NCBI GenBank assembly: GCA_964640065.1
Contig: CAZXIE010000041.1
Span: 1 to 24,920, forward strand
DNA length: 24,920 nucleotides
DNA from: JAJRXG01 sp964640065
GTDB lineage: Bacteria; Bacteroidota; Bacteroidia; Chitinophagales; Saprospiraceae
Direction of reading: 5' to 3'
Notes under the pieces: model-generated
Database searches by the model: none
What the model was told of the DNA's origin: nothing
The model's input: only the letters and a program-made list of their open reading frames with translations
Shown here: positions 15,484 to 23,486 of the stretch, one piece after another
Numbering within the stretch: the stretch's first letter is position 1
How the letters are laid out: each line of letters opens with the position of its first letter
Translations under genes and position numbers: made by a program

Positions 15484-16794
15484 ATGGGTAAGTTAGCACT
15501 ACATTGGCAAATCATACTTGGTATGGTACTCGGCGTACTCTTCGGGTACGGCATCATTCAGATTAATGGCGGGATAGGGTTCATTGTGGATTGGATCAAA
15601 CCATTTGGCACTATATTTATCAACGTCCTCAAGCTGATAGCGATCCCGCTGATCATAGCATCACTGGTAAAAGGAATATCAGATCTCAGAGACATCTCAA
15701 AGTTGTCTTCTATGGGAGGCAGGACCATAGGCATGTATGTCTTGACCACATTATTTGCAGTAACCATCGGTTTACTTGCAGTCAACATCACCCAACCAGG
15801 AAAGCTGATATCAGAAGAAACTAGAGAAAGTCTGGTAGGAGATTATGCGACCGATGCATCCGGTAAAATCATGTTGGCGGAGTCGCAAAAGGAGGCCGGA
15901 CCACTCCAGCCTTTGATAGACCTGGTTCCTAGTAATCTCTTCGGCGCTCTAGCAGAAAATGGCAATATGCTACAAGTCATCTTCTTTGTGTTTTTCTTTA
16001 GCGTAGGTCTTATCCTTGTAGATCCTAAAAAATCACAGCCCGTCAAAGACGTTTTTGATGGCCTCAATGACATCGTCTTGAAGATGATTGATTTAATCAT
16101 GCTCTGTGCTCCTGTGGGAGTCTTTGCTTTGATGGCGACCTTGGTAGCAGAGTCTCCTTCTGCTGACATATTCGCAGCACTCTTAGGATATGCACTGACG
16201 GTGTTAGCAGGATTAGCGATCCTTATACTAGTAGTCTACCCTACTGTGGTCAGACTGTATACCGGACGCAGCATTTCTTCCTTCTTTAAGGGAATAGCAC
16301 CAGCCCAGCTTTTAGCATTTTCGACAAGTAGTAGTGCGGCGACGCTACCAGTTACGATGGAACGTGTAGAAGAACACTTAGGAGTAGACAAGGAAGTATC
16401 GAGTTTTGTACTACCCATAGGGGCTACGATCAATATGGACGGTACTAGCTGCTATCTAGCGATCGCTGCAGTATTCATAGCACAAGCATATGGCATCGAC
16501 TTACCTTTAGACAAGCAGCTGGGTATCGTTGCTACGGCTACATTAGCTTCTATCGGGGCTGCGGCAGTACCAAGTGCAGGATTAGTGATGCTCGTCATCA
16601 TTCTTGGGCAAGCAGGTATCCCCGAAGCTGGTTTAGCATTGATATTTGCGGTAGACCGACCACTCGATATGTGTCGGACGATAGCCAATATCACAGGAGA
16701 TGCCACCGTATCTATGGTCGTCGGAAAATCCATGGGAAAACTAAATGACCCAAAACCAGAAAACTGGGATGATAACTATGAAGATGTGAAGTAA
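15484..16794 (+). CDS. Dicarboxylate/amino-acid:cation symporter (GltP/GltPh-like)
   Basis: This 436-aa inner-membrane transporter of the DAACS family has eight helices plus two re-entrant hairpins and uses an elevator mechanism driven by sodium or protons. The serine-rich hairpin 1 motif STSSSAATLP is at 280-289 and NMDGT at 317-321. The C-terminal site VDRPLDMCRTIANITGD (390-406) gives Asp391, Asp395, Arg398, Asn402 and Asp406. These line up one residue off the GltPh set D390, D394, R397, N401 and D405. Asp395 (amino group) together with Arg398 (side-chain carboxylate) points to glutamate/aspartate rather than C4-dicarboxylates, by inference. An insert around residues 112-145 carries a charged loop. 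Confidence 0.92.
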   Translation: MGKLALHWQIILGMVLGVLFGYGIIQINGGIGFIVDWIKPFGTIFINVLKLIAIPLIIASLVKGISDLRDISKLSSMGGRTIGMYVLTTLFAVTIGLLAVNITQPGKLISEETRESLVGDYATDASGKIMLAESQKEAGPLQPLIDLVPSNLFGALAENGNMLQVIFFVFFFSVGLILVDPKKSQPVKDVFDGLNDIVLKMIDLIMLCAPVGVFALMATLVAESPSADIFAALLGYALTVLAGLAILILVVYPTVVRLYTGRSISSFFKGIAPAQLLAFSTSSSAATLPVTMERVEEHLGVDKEVSSFVLPIGATINMDGTSCYLAIAAVFIAQAYGIDLPLDKQLGIVATATLASIGAAAVPSAGLVMLVIILGQAGIPEAGLALIFAVDRPLDMCRTIANITGDATVSMVVGKSMGKLNDPKPENWDDNYEDVK

Positions 16795-16825
16795 TCTGAG
16801 TGGTAGTCGGTTATGGGATTCATAC

Positions 16826-16838
16826 ATTTACGAAAGTG
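16826..16838 (-). repeat. Recurrent 13-mer copy 6 (CACTTTCGTAAAT)
   Basis: This exact copy is intergenic, 16 nt before the start of the Tudor-like protein gene and in the opposite orientation to it. Confidence 0.8.
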
Positions 16839-16854
16839 AAAAAGAAATCATGTT

Positions 16855-17382
16855 ATGGGAGATAATCTAGGAGTAGGCTCGCGTGTAAAACATCCGGCAT
16901 ATGGTCAAGGGGTCATCATCGGAGTAGGTGCAACAGCATATCAAGTTTGCTTTGTCCAGTACGGTATAAAGGATCTTGGACGAGAATATAAAAGTTGGGA
17001 GATCATAGAGGAAATCTCTCTAGATCAGGAGCTTACTTTTAATAATCTGGAACACTCCCTTGTCAAGATCCTTACTTCTTGGTCTGACATAACAGATACC
17101 GTCGAGTTAGGAGATAAATGGGAAGGAGGCACTCTCATCCTGAAGCCGCATGACGAATCATTGAAACCAAAAGAGCTTCCTATCGAAACATTCTTTCACA
17201 AGATTGTTATGGTTAGAGACCGTCTGAGAGTTATGGAGCAGCGGATCAATAGCAGTAAATTAACTGATGAAGAGAAAGTCAACCTCCAACAATATATCAC
17301 TAGGATCTATGGAAGTCTTACCACGTTCAATGTCTTATTTAAGTACAAAGAAGATCAGCTTACAGGTGAAAGATCGACCTAA
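16855..17382 (+). CDS. Unknown protein with Tudor/KOW-like N-terminus
   Basis: This is a 175-aa soluble protein without signal or membrane segment. Residues 6-45 (VGSRVKHPAYGQGVIIGVG, then a beta-rich VCFVQYG stretch) resemble the small barrel found at the end of UvrD/PcrA-type helicases and other nucleic-acid or RNA-polymerase-binding proteins. The remainder is mixed alpha/beta with a long helix at about 112-170. I do not recognise a named family. It has its own 60-nt upstream gap containing a motif copy (16826-16838). It ends 28 nt before the TlpA-like lipoprotein gene and may be co-transcribed with it. Confidence 0.75.
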   Translation: MGDNLGVGSRVKHPAYGQGVIIGVGATAYQVCFVQYGIKDLGREYKSWEIIEEISLDQELTFNNLEHSLVKILTSWSDITDTVELGDKWEGGTLILKPHDESLKPKELPIETFFHKIVMVRDRLRVMEQRINSSKLTDEEKVNLQQYITRIYGSLTTFNVLFKYKEDQLTGERST

Positions 17383-17410
17383 AGGATTGAGTAGGAATGT
17401 AGGAGGATGG

Positions 17411-18643
17411 ATGAGCTTCTTGGTTATCCTACTTGTGTTCTCCTCTTGTGTCGAGATAGCACAACCATATGATAAGATCCCACCAGGTCTCTGGAGAGCC
17501 GAGCTGGAACTCAGCGATGAAGATGTCCTACCCTTCAACTTTGAAGTGTCCTATGATGATAACGATGAGCTACTTGTAGAAATCATCAATGCAGAAGAGC
17601 GCATCCCTGTCAGCGACATCTCATTCGGTATGACAAAAGATCTACAGGACACAATCGTTATGAGCTTCCCGCTGATGGACTCTTATATCACGGCGACTTA
17701 TAAAGAGAACATCCTAGATGGCACATGGCATGTCAATAATCGAGAAGATTACGATATTCCTTTTGAAGCATACTTTGGTCAAGGCCATCGATTTACGACT
17801 GATCGCGAAGTCCCGAAGCAAGATTTAACGGGAACTTGGGAAGCTACTTTTGAGCTAGAGACTGAGGATGAATATCCAGCCATCGGTGAGTTTGAGCAAA
17901 AAGGTAATTTCCTTTATGGCACTTTTCGGACAGAGACTGGTGACTACAGATACCTTCAAGGAAGTGTACAAGGTGATAAGTTCTTCTTGTCAGCTTTTGA
18001 CGGTGGTCATGCCTTCCTATTCAAGGGAGAGATCTCCAGCCAAGATCTATTAGTTGGAAGTTTTGTAAGTGGTAGCCACTACAAGACTAACTGGGTAGCT
18101 AGACCTAACCCAGAAGCTACACTTACCAGCGAGTATGCGCTTTCGCAAATAACTACTCCAGATAAGAAAATATCATTTTCACTCCCTAATCAAGATGGCG
18201 ATATAGTCTCTTTGGATGATCCGGCATACCAAGGCAAAGCAAAGCTAATCACCATCATGGGTACTTGGTGTCCTAACTGTCTTGACGAAGCGCACTTTCT
18301 CATAGACTATGCAGAAAATAATGACATGGGAAATATCGAGATCATAGGACTTGCCTTTGAAAAGTATCGTGATCGTGCGAAGGCAACTGAACGAATCAAG
18401 GAGTACAAAGATCGATTAGGTATCCCTTACGATCTTCTTTTAGCAGGTTATTATGATAAGGTCGAAGCAACCAAAAGTCTCGGCTGGATAGACGAAATCA
18501 TCTCTTACCCTACTCTACTATTTGTCAACAAAGAGAACCAAGTCATAGAAGTTCATACTGGGTTTAATGGTCCTGCTACATCCAAGTATGCATCTTTTGT
18601 CGATCAATTTGATGAATTGATGGCTCAACTTTCTTCTAATTAG
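17411..18643 (+). CDS. TlpA-family thiol-disulfide oxidoreductase lipoprotein
   Basis: From the ATG at 17411 the product is 410 aa. A short hydrophobic signal ends in VFSSC, predicting lipidation at Cys14 and a periplasm-facing anchor. Residues about 20-240 form beta-rich repeats (GTWHVNN, GTWEATFE) without a recognised domain. The C-terminal thioredoxin fold (about 255-410) has the redox motif WCPNC, Cys287 and Cys290, and the cis-proline segment SYPTLLF. The ATG follows AGGAGG (17401-17406) by 4 nt, an unusually good Shine-Dalgarno for this phylum. An in-frame TTG at 17387 would supply an arginine to the n-region (MSRNVGGW) and is a fair alternative. The longer frame beginning at 17267 overlaps the previous gene and is unlikely. 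Confidence 0.87.
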   Translation: MSFLVILLVFSSCVEIAQPYDKIPPGLWRAELELSDEDVLPFNFEVSYDDNDELLVEIINAEERIPVSDISFGMTKDLQDTIVMSFPLMDSYITATYKENILDGTWHVNNREDYDIPFEAYFGQGHRFTTDREVPKQDLTGTWEATFELETEDEYPAIGEFEQKGNFLYGTFRTETGDYRYLQGSVQGDKFFLSAFDGGHAFLFKGEISSQDLLVGSFVSGSHYKTNWVARPNPEATLTSEYALSQITTPDKKISFSLPNQDGDIVSLDDPAYQGKAKLITIMGTWCPNCLDEAHFLIDYAENNDMGNIEIIGLAFEKYRDRAKATERIKEYKDRLGIPYDLLLAGYYDKVEATKSLGWIDEIISYPTLLFVNKENQVIEVHTGFNGPATSKYASFVDQFDELMAQLSSN

Positions 18644-18894
18644 CCCATAAGAGAAGTTTTATACTTTCTAGTCTTACGTATTTACCCATTACTATAGTTC
18701 GATTCTAGAAAGCCACAACTCCAGACTATAAATATCATACAACCTGATGGTTGTATTGAAATTCATTTATATAGTATAATAAATCATATATCCCCGTCAA
18801 ACTACGTCACAACCACAGATCATACCTGTAAACCATTACTATTTAACACATCTAAAATTTAGATAATATAAGCTGTAAAACTTTAACACTTTAG

Positions 18895-18919
18895 ATCATT
18901 ACTAATCTTAGTGAATGAT
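18895..18919. promoter_or_regulatory. Imperfect inverted repeat beside the HTH promoter
   Basis: ATCATT-A-CTAA and TTAG-TG-AATGAT arms face each other around TC, ending only 2 nt before the -33 TTG of the downstream promoter. The position is right for an operator, possibly for the HTH protein itself. The link is inference. Confidence 0.35.
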
Positions 18920-18921
18920 TG

Positions 18922-18951
18922 TTGCGATTCGCTAGGATTGACATATCTTTA
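18922..18951 (+). promoter_or_regulatory. Promoter for the LuxR-type HTH gene
   Basis: TTG at 18922-18924, exactly 19 nt, then TATCTTTA at 18944-18951. This matches the Bacteroidota pattern with one mismatch in the -7 box and one in the -33 box. The ATG follows 28 nt after the -7 box. Confidence 0.5.
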
Positions 18952-18979
18952 AGGTGTTGGAATCTTATACTTAATACTT

Positions 18980-19210
18980 ATGACTAAACTTACAAGACGT
19001 CAGCATGAGATCTTGAATCTCATATCTGACGAAAGGACCACTAGAGAAATAGCTGAAGAGCTTGGTCTGGCGATCGGGACTATTGAAGTCCATCGAAAAA
19101 CTCTCTTTAAAAAATTCGAAGCTAGAAATGTGGCAGGCTTAATAAAGAGAGCTTGCCTGCACGGATATTTCGATGAAGAAATAAGGGAACACAGACAACC
19201 CGCTTGGTGA
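18980..19210 (+). CDS. Stand-alone LuxR/GerE-type HTH protein
   Basis: This 76-aa protein is almost entirely one LuxR-type DNA-binding domain (residues 4-65): LTRRQHEILNLISD, the turn TTREIAEELGLAIGTIEVHRKTLFKKF, then the dimerisation helix. There is no receiver, PAS or ligand domain, unlike typical NarL/LuxR regulators. GerE-like single-domain members exist, so it need not be truncated, and the frame has a promoter and clean start of its own. It probably acts as a small constitutive or self-regulated DNA-binding protein. It converges on rnpB, whose 3' end lies directly beyond the TGA. Confidence 0.85.
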   Translation: MTKLTRRQHEILNLISDERTTREIAEELGLAIGTIEVHRKTLFKKFEARNVAGLIKRACLHGYFDEEIREHRQPAW

Positions 19211-19571
19211 AAAAATAGCGCTGCGTAAGCCGGATTCTGTTAGTAGACTCACGTCTACTCTCCATCATTTATCTATGCTGTCTACCCCTCTCGACTTGTC
19301 CGAGCAAGACTACCCTTATATAGGATCGAGATATACGTGACATTGCAACTCGCAAGGTTTCTCCTCTAGTAGTTTGCACTAGCTAGTCGTGGTCTCTTAC
19401 ACCGCGTTTTCACCTTTACTATCTGCCATAGGCCGATAGAAGTATAGCTTTCTGTGATACTGTCTGTCTACTTCTCATTATAAGAAGTAGCCCACTTATT
19501 ACGTGGTACGATGCTCTGCGTTGTCCGGACTTTCCTCTTCTACCTATGTAGAAGCGATAGAGTCTAGCGCT
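19211..19571 (-). ncRNA. rnpB: RNase P RNA, bacterial class A
   Basis: This is the catalytic RNA that trims tRNA 5' leaders. The minus strand holds the near-universal blocks in order: GAGGAAAGTCCGGAC (19537-19523); GGTGAAAACGCGGTGTAAGAG near 19414-19394, matching the conserved GGUGAAA...GGUAAGAG region; GGGTAGTCTTGCTCGG near 19318-19303; ATAAATGATGGAG near 19273-19261; and finally ACAGAATCCGGCTTA (19240-19226). The P1 helix is formed by AGCGCT at both ends (19571-19566 and 19222-19217), and a T-run follows, giving a natural 3' end. Length is about 360 nt, standard for the class. It has its own promoter. Confidence 0.96.
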
Positions 19572-19575
19572 TGCG

Positions 19576-19607
19576 CAAATGTATTTTTTCTTTTTTGAAT
19601 GCTCAAA
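19576..19607 (-). promoter_or_regulatory. rnpB promoter (TTTG-N20-TACATTTG)
   Basis: On the minus strand TTTG (19607-19604), a 20-nt A-rich spacer and TACATTTG (19583-19576) match the Bacteroidota housekeeping promoter closely. The -7 box ends 5 nt before A19571, the inferred RNase P RNA 5' end, so start site and P1 helix agree. Confidence 0.75.
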
Positions 19608-19610
19608 GTA

Positions 19611-19629
19611 TTAGTAATTCTATTACTAA
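19611..19629. promoter_or_regulatory. Perfect inverted repeat upstream of the rnpB -33 box
   Basis: TTAGTAAT and ATTACTAA arms flank TCT, an 8-bp perfect repeat 4 nt upstream of the -33 TTTG. Its position suggests an operator or activator site for rnpB, but a plus-strand hairpin is also possible. Confidence 0.4.
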
Positions 19630-19721
19630 AAAGAAGCCGCACCGGAGATTTCTGTGAAGAATGACCTTCCATATCTATTCATTCTAGAGCTACGAATAGA
19701 CTTCCAATTATAGTGTAATTA

Positions 19722-19740
19722 ACCACTAAGATATAGTGGT
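19722..19740. promoter_or_regulatory. Candidate operator before the acyl-CoA gene cluster
   Basis: ACCACTA-N5-TAGTGGT is a perfect 7-bp inverted repeat, 57 nt before the first acyl-CoA dehydrogenase ATG. The 19-bp size and position suit a TetR-like repressor site, as is common for acyl-CoA degradation genes. No regulator gene is adjacent. Confidence 0.4.
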
Positions 19741-19797
19741 GATATATCCAAGGTGTTTTCTCAACTCTTAATTGCTAAATTGTGTTCTATATAGCAC

Positions 19798-20964
19798 ATG
19801 ATAGATTCATATTTCACAGAAGAGCATCAATTTTTTCGGGAAGGGCTGAGAACCTTTCTTGCGAAAGAGGTAACTCCACATCTTAATAAGTGGGAAGCCC
19901 AAGGAAAGGTAGATCCCGCTATCTGGCTCAAACTAGGTGACATGGGATACTTAGGACTCTATTCCCCAGAAGAGTATGGAGGATTGGATCTAGATCTTTT
20001 CTATACAGTGATCTTACTAGAAGAACTGCAAAGGATTAATTCTGGAGGATTCGCTGCCGCAGTATGGGCCCACGTCTATCTCGCCATGACCCATCTCAAA
20101 GCAGAAGCCAGCGATGCCATAAAGAAAGCTTACTTAACACCTAGCATAGCAGGGACTAAAGTGGGATGTCTATGTATCACTGAACCTTTCGGTGGCTCAG
20201 ATGTAGGCGCCATGAGAACCACTGCAGTCAGAGATGGTGATACGTATGTCATCAATGGATCAAAAACTTTCATTACCAATGGGGTCTACTCAGATTATCT
20301 CATTGTCATAGCCAAGACTGAGAGCGAAAATGATAAGAGAGCGATGGGTGTTTTCTTAGTCGATAGAGATACAAAAGGTGTCTCAGCCTCTAAGCTAGAT
20401 AAACTAGGATGGAGAGCTTCAGATACTGGTGAGATTGCTTTTGATAATGTAATCATACCAGCTGATCATCTGATGGGTGACCCGACTAAGGGCTTCTACT
20501 ATGTGATGCAGCACTTTGCTCTAGAAAGGCTCATCATGGGGATTAATGCTCATGCAAGAGCAGAATATGCCATCGAGTATACGCTACAATATATGAGTGA
20601 GAGGTCGGCTTTTGGTAAGACTATAGATAAATATCAAGCACTCAGACATCGGATAGCAGATATGGCAACCGAGGTCGAGATAGTCAAGACCTTTAATTAT
20701 CAGGTCACTTCCCGCCTCAACAAAGGTGAGTATGTGGTGAAGGAAGCTTGTATGTCCAAGTTACAAGGAACCAAAGTAGCAGATCAAGTGATTTACGACT
20801 GCCTCCAGATGCTCGGAGGGTACGGCTATATGGAAGAATATCCTCTTGCAAGGATGCTTAGAGATAGTAGACTTGGCCCCATAGGTGGCGGCACATCTGA
20901 GATCTTAAGGGAGATCATCTCCAAAATCGTCATCGACAAAAAGAGCTATAAGACTAATATCTAG
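19798..20964 (+). CDS. Acyl-CoA dehydrogenase, LCAD/isovaleryl-type catalytic base
   Basis: This 388-aa FAD flavoenzyme oxidises an acyl-CoA to the 2,3-enoyl-CoA and passes electrons to ETF. Family signatures are CLCITEPFGGSDVGAM at 124-139, WRASDTGEIAFDNV at 205-218 and the C-terminal QMLGGYGYMEEYPL. In the usual SCAD/MCAD position YEGTSEI the glutamate is missing (GGGTSEI at 363-369, Gly364). Glu243 in HFALERL occupies the alternative base position used by long-chain and isovaleryl-CoA dehydrogenases. The enzyme should therefore be active. It heads a tight operon, 3 nt before the carboxyltransferase gene. With that context a branched substrate such as isovaleryl-CoA is plausible, though not proven. 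Confidence 0.92.
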   Translation: MIDSYFTEEHQFFREGLRTFLAKEVTPHLNKWEAQGKVDPAIWLKLGDMGYLGLYSPEEYGGLDLDLFYTVILLEELQRINSGGFAAAVWAHVYLAMTHLKAEASDAIKKAYLTPSIAGTKVGCLCITEPFGGSDVGAMRTTAVRDGDTYVINGSKTFITNGVYSDYLIVIAKTESENDKRAMGVFLVDRDTKGVSASKLDKLGWRASDTGEIAFDNVIIPADHLMGDPTKGFYYVMQHFALERLIMGINAHARAEYAIEYTLQYMSERSAFGKTIDKYQALRHRIADMATEVEIVKTFNYQVTSRLNKGEYVVKEACMSKLQGTKVADQVIYDCLQMLGGYGYMEEYPLARMLRDSRLGPIGGGTSEILREIISKIVIDKKSYKTNI

Positions 20965-20967
20965 AAC

Positions 20968-22602
20968 ATGGCAAAGATCAATCTTGAAGAAAGTAAGAAT
21001 GAAGATGTCCATAAGCTCGAGATCACTTCTCTTAGACGCAAACTAGAAAAAATCCACCTTGGTGGAGGGCAGAAAAAGATAGATAAACAACATAAGAAAG
21101 GAAAACTAACTGCACGAGAAAGAGTAGATCTCTTAAAAGATGATGACTCTTACTTCCTTGAGATAGGATCCTTAGCTGCATACGGTATGTATGAAGAGCA
21201 CGGTGGCTGCCCAGCTGCTGGAGTTCTCACCGGATTAGCTCATATCGAAGGCCGGCTCTGTATGATTGTAGCTAATGATGCTACAGTGAAAGCAGGTGCC
21301 TGGTTTCCAATGACTTGTAAGAAAAATCTCCGTGCCCAGGAGATTGCCATAGAAAATCGGCTACCAACCATCTATCTCGTAGATAGCGCAGGTGTCTATC
21401 TTCCCATGCAAAATGAGGTCTTTGCTGATAAGGAGCATTTTGGTCGGACGTTTAGAAATAATGCTGTCATGTCATCCAAAGGCATACCTCAGATCTCTGC
21501 TATCATGGGAAGCTGTGTGGCAGGCGGTGCATACTTGCCCATCATGTCTGATGAATCTCTCATAGTTGAAGGGACTGGTAGTATCTTTCTTGCAGGGCCA
21601 TACCTCGTAAAAGCTGCCATCGGTGAGGATGTCGACAAGGAAACACTAGGAGGAGCAACAACGCAAACTTCACTTTCGGGTGTAGTCGATCACAAGTGCA
21701 AAGATGACCAGGCTTGCATAAAAAGACTTAGGAAGATTGTCAGTCATCTAGGACCAGCTCCCTCTGCTGATCTTGACCGCATAGCAGCTTCTTTGCCTAC
21801 CAGACCTGTAGAAGATGTCGTAAAACTCTTACCAGCTGAAAGAACAAAACCATACGATACTAGAGAATTATTGAAAGCTATACTTGATGGGGGTGTATGG
21901 ACCGAATACAAGCAGGATTATGGACAAACAATCATCTGTGCATACGCTCGGATAGATGGTTGGTCCGTAGGAGTAGTCATCAATAATCGAGAAGTTATCA
22001 AAAGTGCAGAAGGTGAGATGCAATTTGGTGGAGTTATTTATTCTGACAGCGCTGACAAGGCTGCGCGATTTGTGATGCTCTGTAATCAGAAGAAAATACC
22101 ACTTGTCTTTTTCCATGACGTTACCGGATTCATGGTGGGTAGTAGATCCGAACATGGAGGCATCATCAAGGATGGTGCAAAGCTCGTAAGTGCGGTGTCT
22201 AATAGCACCGTCCCTAAGATCACTGTGGTTATAGGCAATTCTTATGGAGCAGGTAACTATGCTATGTGTGGTAAGGCTTATGATCCGAGATTCATCTTTG
22301 CTTGGCCTAGTGCACAGATAGCAGTAATGGGGGGTAGTCAGGCGGCGAAGGTGCTGATGCAGATACAAGTGGCATCAATGAAGGCCCAAGGAAAAGAACC
22401 CACCGAAAAAGAACAAAAAGAACTCTTCACCAAGATATCTGAGAAGTACAAAGAAGAAACTTCGCCGTACTACGCGGCATCTAGGTTGTGGGTTGATGAG
22501 ATTATAGAACCCGCTCAAACTAGGAGCGTTATCTCCAGAAGTCTAGAAGCCGCTAACCTAGCTCCCATAGAACCTTTTAATGTAGGTGTAATCCAGACAT
22601 AG
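20968..22602 (+). CDS. Biotin-dependent acyl-CoA carboxylase, carboxyltransferase (beta) subunit, MCC-like
   Basis: This 544-aa protein has two crotonase-fold carboxyltransferase domains that move CO2 from carboxybiotin to an acyl-CoA. The sequence tracks methylcrotonyl-CoA carboxylase beta: VKAGAWFPMTCKKNLRAQEIA near 110-130, YLPMQNEVFADKEHFGRTF near 145-163, the oxyanion region MGSCVAGGAYLP near 181-192, and in the C-domain VTGFMVGSRSEHGG and GNSYGAGNYAMCGKAYDPRF. MCC carboxylates 3-methylcrotonyl-CoA in leucine breakdown, and propionyl- or geranyl-CoA carboxylase are less likely alternatives. The biotin-carrying alpha subunit is not in the window. It lies 3 nt after the dehydrogenase and 1 nt before the lyase gene. 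Confidence 0.88.
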   Translation: MAKINLEESKNEDVHKLEITSLRRKLEKIHLGGGQKKIDKQHKKGKLTARERVDLLKDDDSYFLEIGSLAAYGMYEEHGGCPAAGVLTGLAHIEGRLCMIVANDATVKAGAWFPMTCKKNLRAQEIAIENRLPTIYLVDSAGVYLPMQNEVFADKEHFGRTFRNNAVMSSKGIPQISAIMGSCVAGGAYLPIMSDESLIVEGTGSIFLAGPYLVKAAIGEDVDKETLGGATTQTSLSGVVDHKCKDDQACIKRLRKIVSHLGPAPSADLDRIAASLPTRPVEDVVKLLPAERTKPYDTRELLKAILDGGVWTEYKQDYGQTIICAYARIDGWSVGVVINNREVIKSAEGEMQFGGVIYSDSADKAARFVMLCNQKKIPLVFFHDVTGFMVGSRSEHGGIIKDGAKLVSAVSNSTVPKITVVIGNSYGAGNYAMCGKAYDPRFIFAWPSAQIAVMGGSQAAKVLMQIQVASMKAQGKEPTEKEQKELFTKISEKYKEETSPYYAASRLWVDEIIEPAQTRSVISRSLEAANLAPIEPFNVGVIQT

Positions 22603-22603
22603 T

Positions 22604-23455
22604 ATGGTCAAGCTCATAGAATGTCCAAGGGATGCCATGCAAGGGATAAAAGCATTCATCCCTACAGAGACCAAAGTTCAGTATGCCCAAAAACTGCTGA
22701 ATGTTGGTTTTGACACTTTAGATGTCGGAAGCTTTGTATCACCCAAGGCGATACCACAAATGAAGGATACCTCTGAGGTCATTAGAAGTCTCGACATATC
22801 TGATACCAAGACTAAGCTGCTGACCATCATCGCAAATACCAGAGGCGCATACGATGCCGTCAAACATGATCAGATCACCTATCTCGGGTTTCCTTTTTCC
22901 ATCTCGGAGACATTTCAGCTGCGTAACACGAATGCAACCATAGAAGAGTCACTACAGCGAGTAGCTGATATCCAAAGTATAACTATCAAGAACAACAAGA
23001 AGCTTGTCCTGTACATCTCTATGGGATTTGGTAATCCCTATGGTGACGAGTGGAGTGTCGATATTGTCAAGAAGTGGGTGAGCGATCTCTATGCTATGGG
23101 CATTAGGATTATCAATCTTTCAGATACAATCGGCGTATCGACACCTGATAGTATTAGTTATCTCTTCGCCGATCTCATCCCAGCTTTTGATGACATAGAC
23201 TTCGGGGCTCATCTGCACACCACTCCTGACAAATGGGAAGAAAAGGTACACGCTGCGTATACTAATGGATGTCGAAGATTTGATGGAGCTATCAAAGGAT
23301 ATGGTGGATGCCCTATGGCCATGGATGATCTCACAGGTAATATGCCTACCGAGAAAATGCTCTCATACTTTGAACAGAACGAGATTGAAACTGGAGTAAA
23401 CTCAGAAAATTTCACACATGCATTTGAGTGGAGCAATCAAGTCTTCATTCATTAA
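22604..23455 (+). CDS. HMG-CoA lyase family protein
   Basis: This 283-aa TIM-barrel lyase is expected to split 3-hydroxy-3-methylglutaryl-CoA into acetoacetate and acetyl-CoA, the last step of leucine catabolism. The catalytic arginine is Arg9 in ECPRDAMQG with metal ligand Asp10. His203 and His205 in GAHLHTT and Asn246 in TGNMPTE complete the metal site, and Cys236 lies in the GYGGCPMA signature loop. Divergences from textbook HMGL are HLHTT for HFHDT and MAMDDLTGN for YAPGASGN, so a related aldolase-type lyase is possible. The gene starts 1 nt after the carboxyltransferase stop and is surely co-transcribed. Confidence 0.85.
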   Translation: MVKLIECPRDAMQGIKAFIPTETKVQYAQKLLNVGFDTLDVGSFVSPKAIPQMKDTSEVIRSLDISDTKTKLLTIIANTRGAYDAVKHDQITYLGFPFSISETFQLRNTNATIEESLQRVADIQSITIKNNKKLVLYISMGFGNPYGDEWSVDIVKKWVSDLYAMGIRIINLSDTIGVSTPDSISYLFADLIPAFDDIDFGAHLHTTPDKWEEKVHAAYTNGCRRFDGAIKGYGGCPMAMDDLTGNMPTEKMLSYFEQNEIETGVNSENFTHAFEWSNQVFIH

Positions 23456-23486
23456 AAAAGCTTGCTGCCAATAGTTTTAGGCTCTA

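Larger units (their letters stand above)
18644..18979. other. 336-bp AT-rich gap with inverted repeats
   Basis: No credible ORF or structural RNA is visible. It contains three inverted repeats: ATACAACC/GGTTGTAT with loop TGAT (18737-18756), ATCTAAA-A-TTTAGAT (18850-18864), and an imperfect ATCATTACTAA/TTAGTGAATGAT (18895-18919). Its right end holds the promoter candidate for the HTH gene. The first hairpin has no T-tract and is a poor terminator for the TlpA-like gene. Confidence 0.7.

Noticed and set aside
15843..16169. 108-codon minus-strand frame inside the symporter gene
   Set aside because: It is antisense to conserved transporter sequence, with low-complexity Ser/Thr/Lys content typical of a shadow frame.
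16826..16838. The 13-mer read as a promoter element (TACATTTA overlaps this copy)
   Set aside because: Only this copy shows a -7-like context. Other copies lie mid-gene or after stops and in both orientations.
17267..17410. Upstream extension of the TlpA-like protein
   Set aside because: It would overlap the preceding gene by 116 nt and bury the lipoprotein signal 48 residues inside the protein.
18138..18150. CGCTTTCGCAAAT as an eighth motif copy
   Set aside because: It has two mismatches, one at a position invariant in all seven others. About one such match is expected by chance.
21868..22368. 166-codon minus-strand open frame within the carboxyltransferase gene
   Set aside because: It lies fully antisense to a well-supported MCC-beta-like gene, has no recognisable domain, and is explained by codon bias of the real gene.
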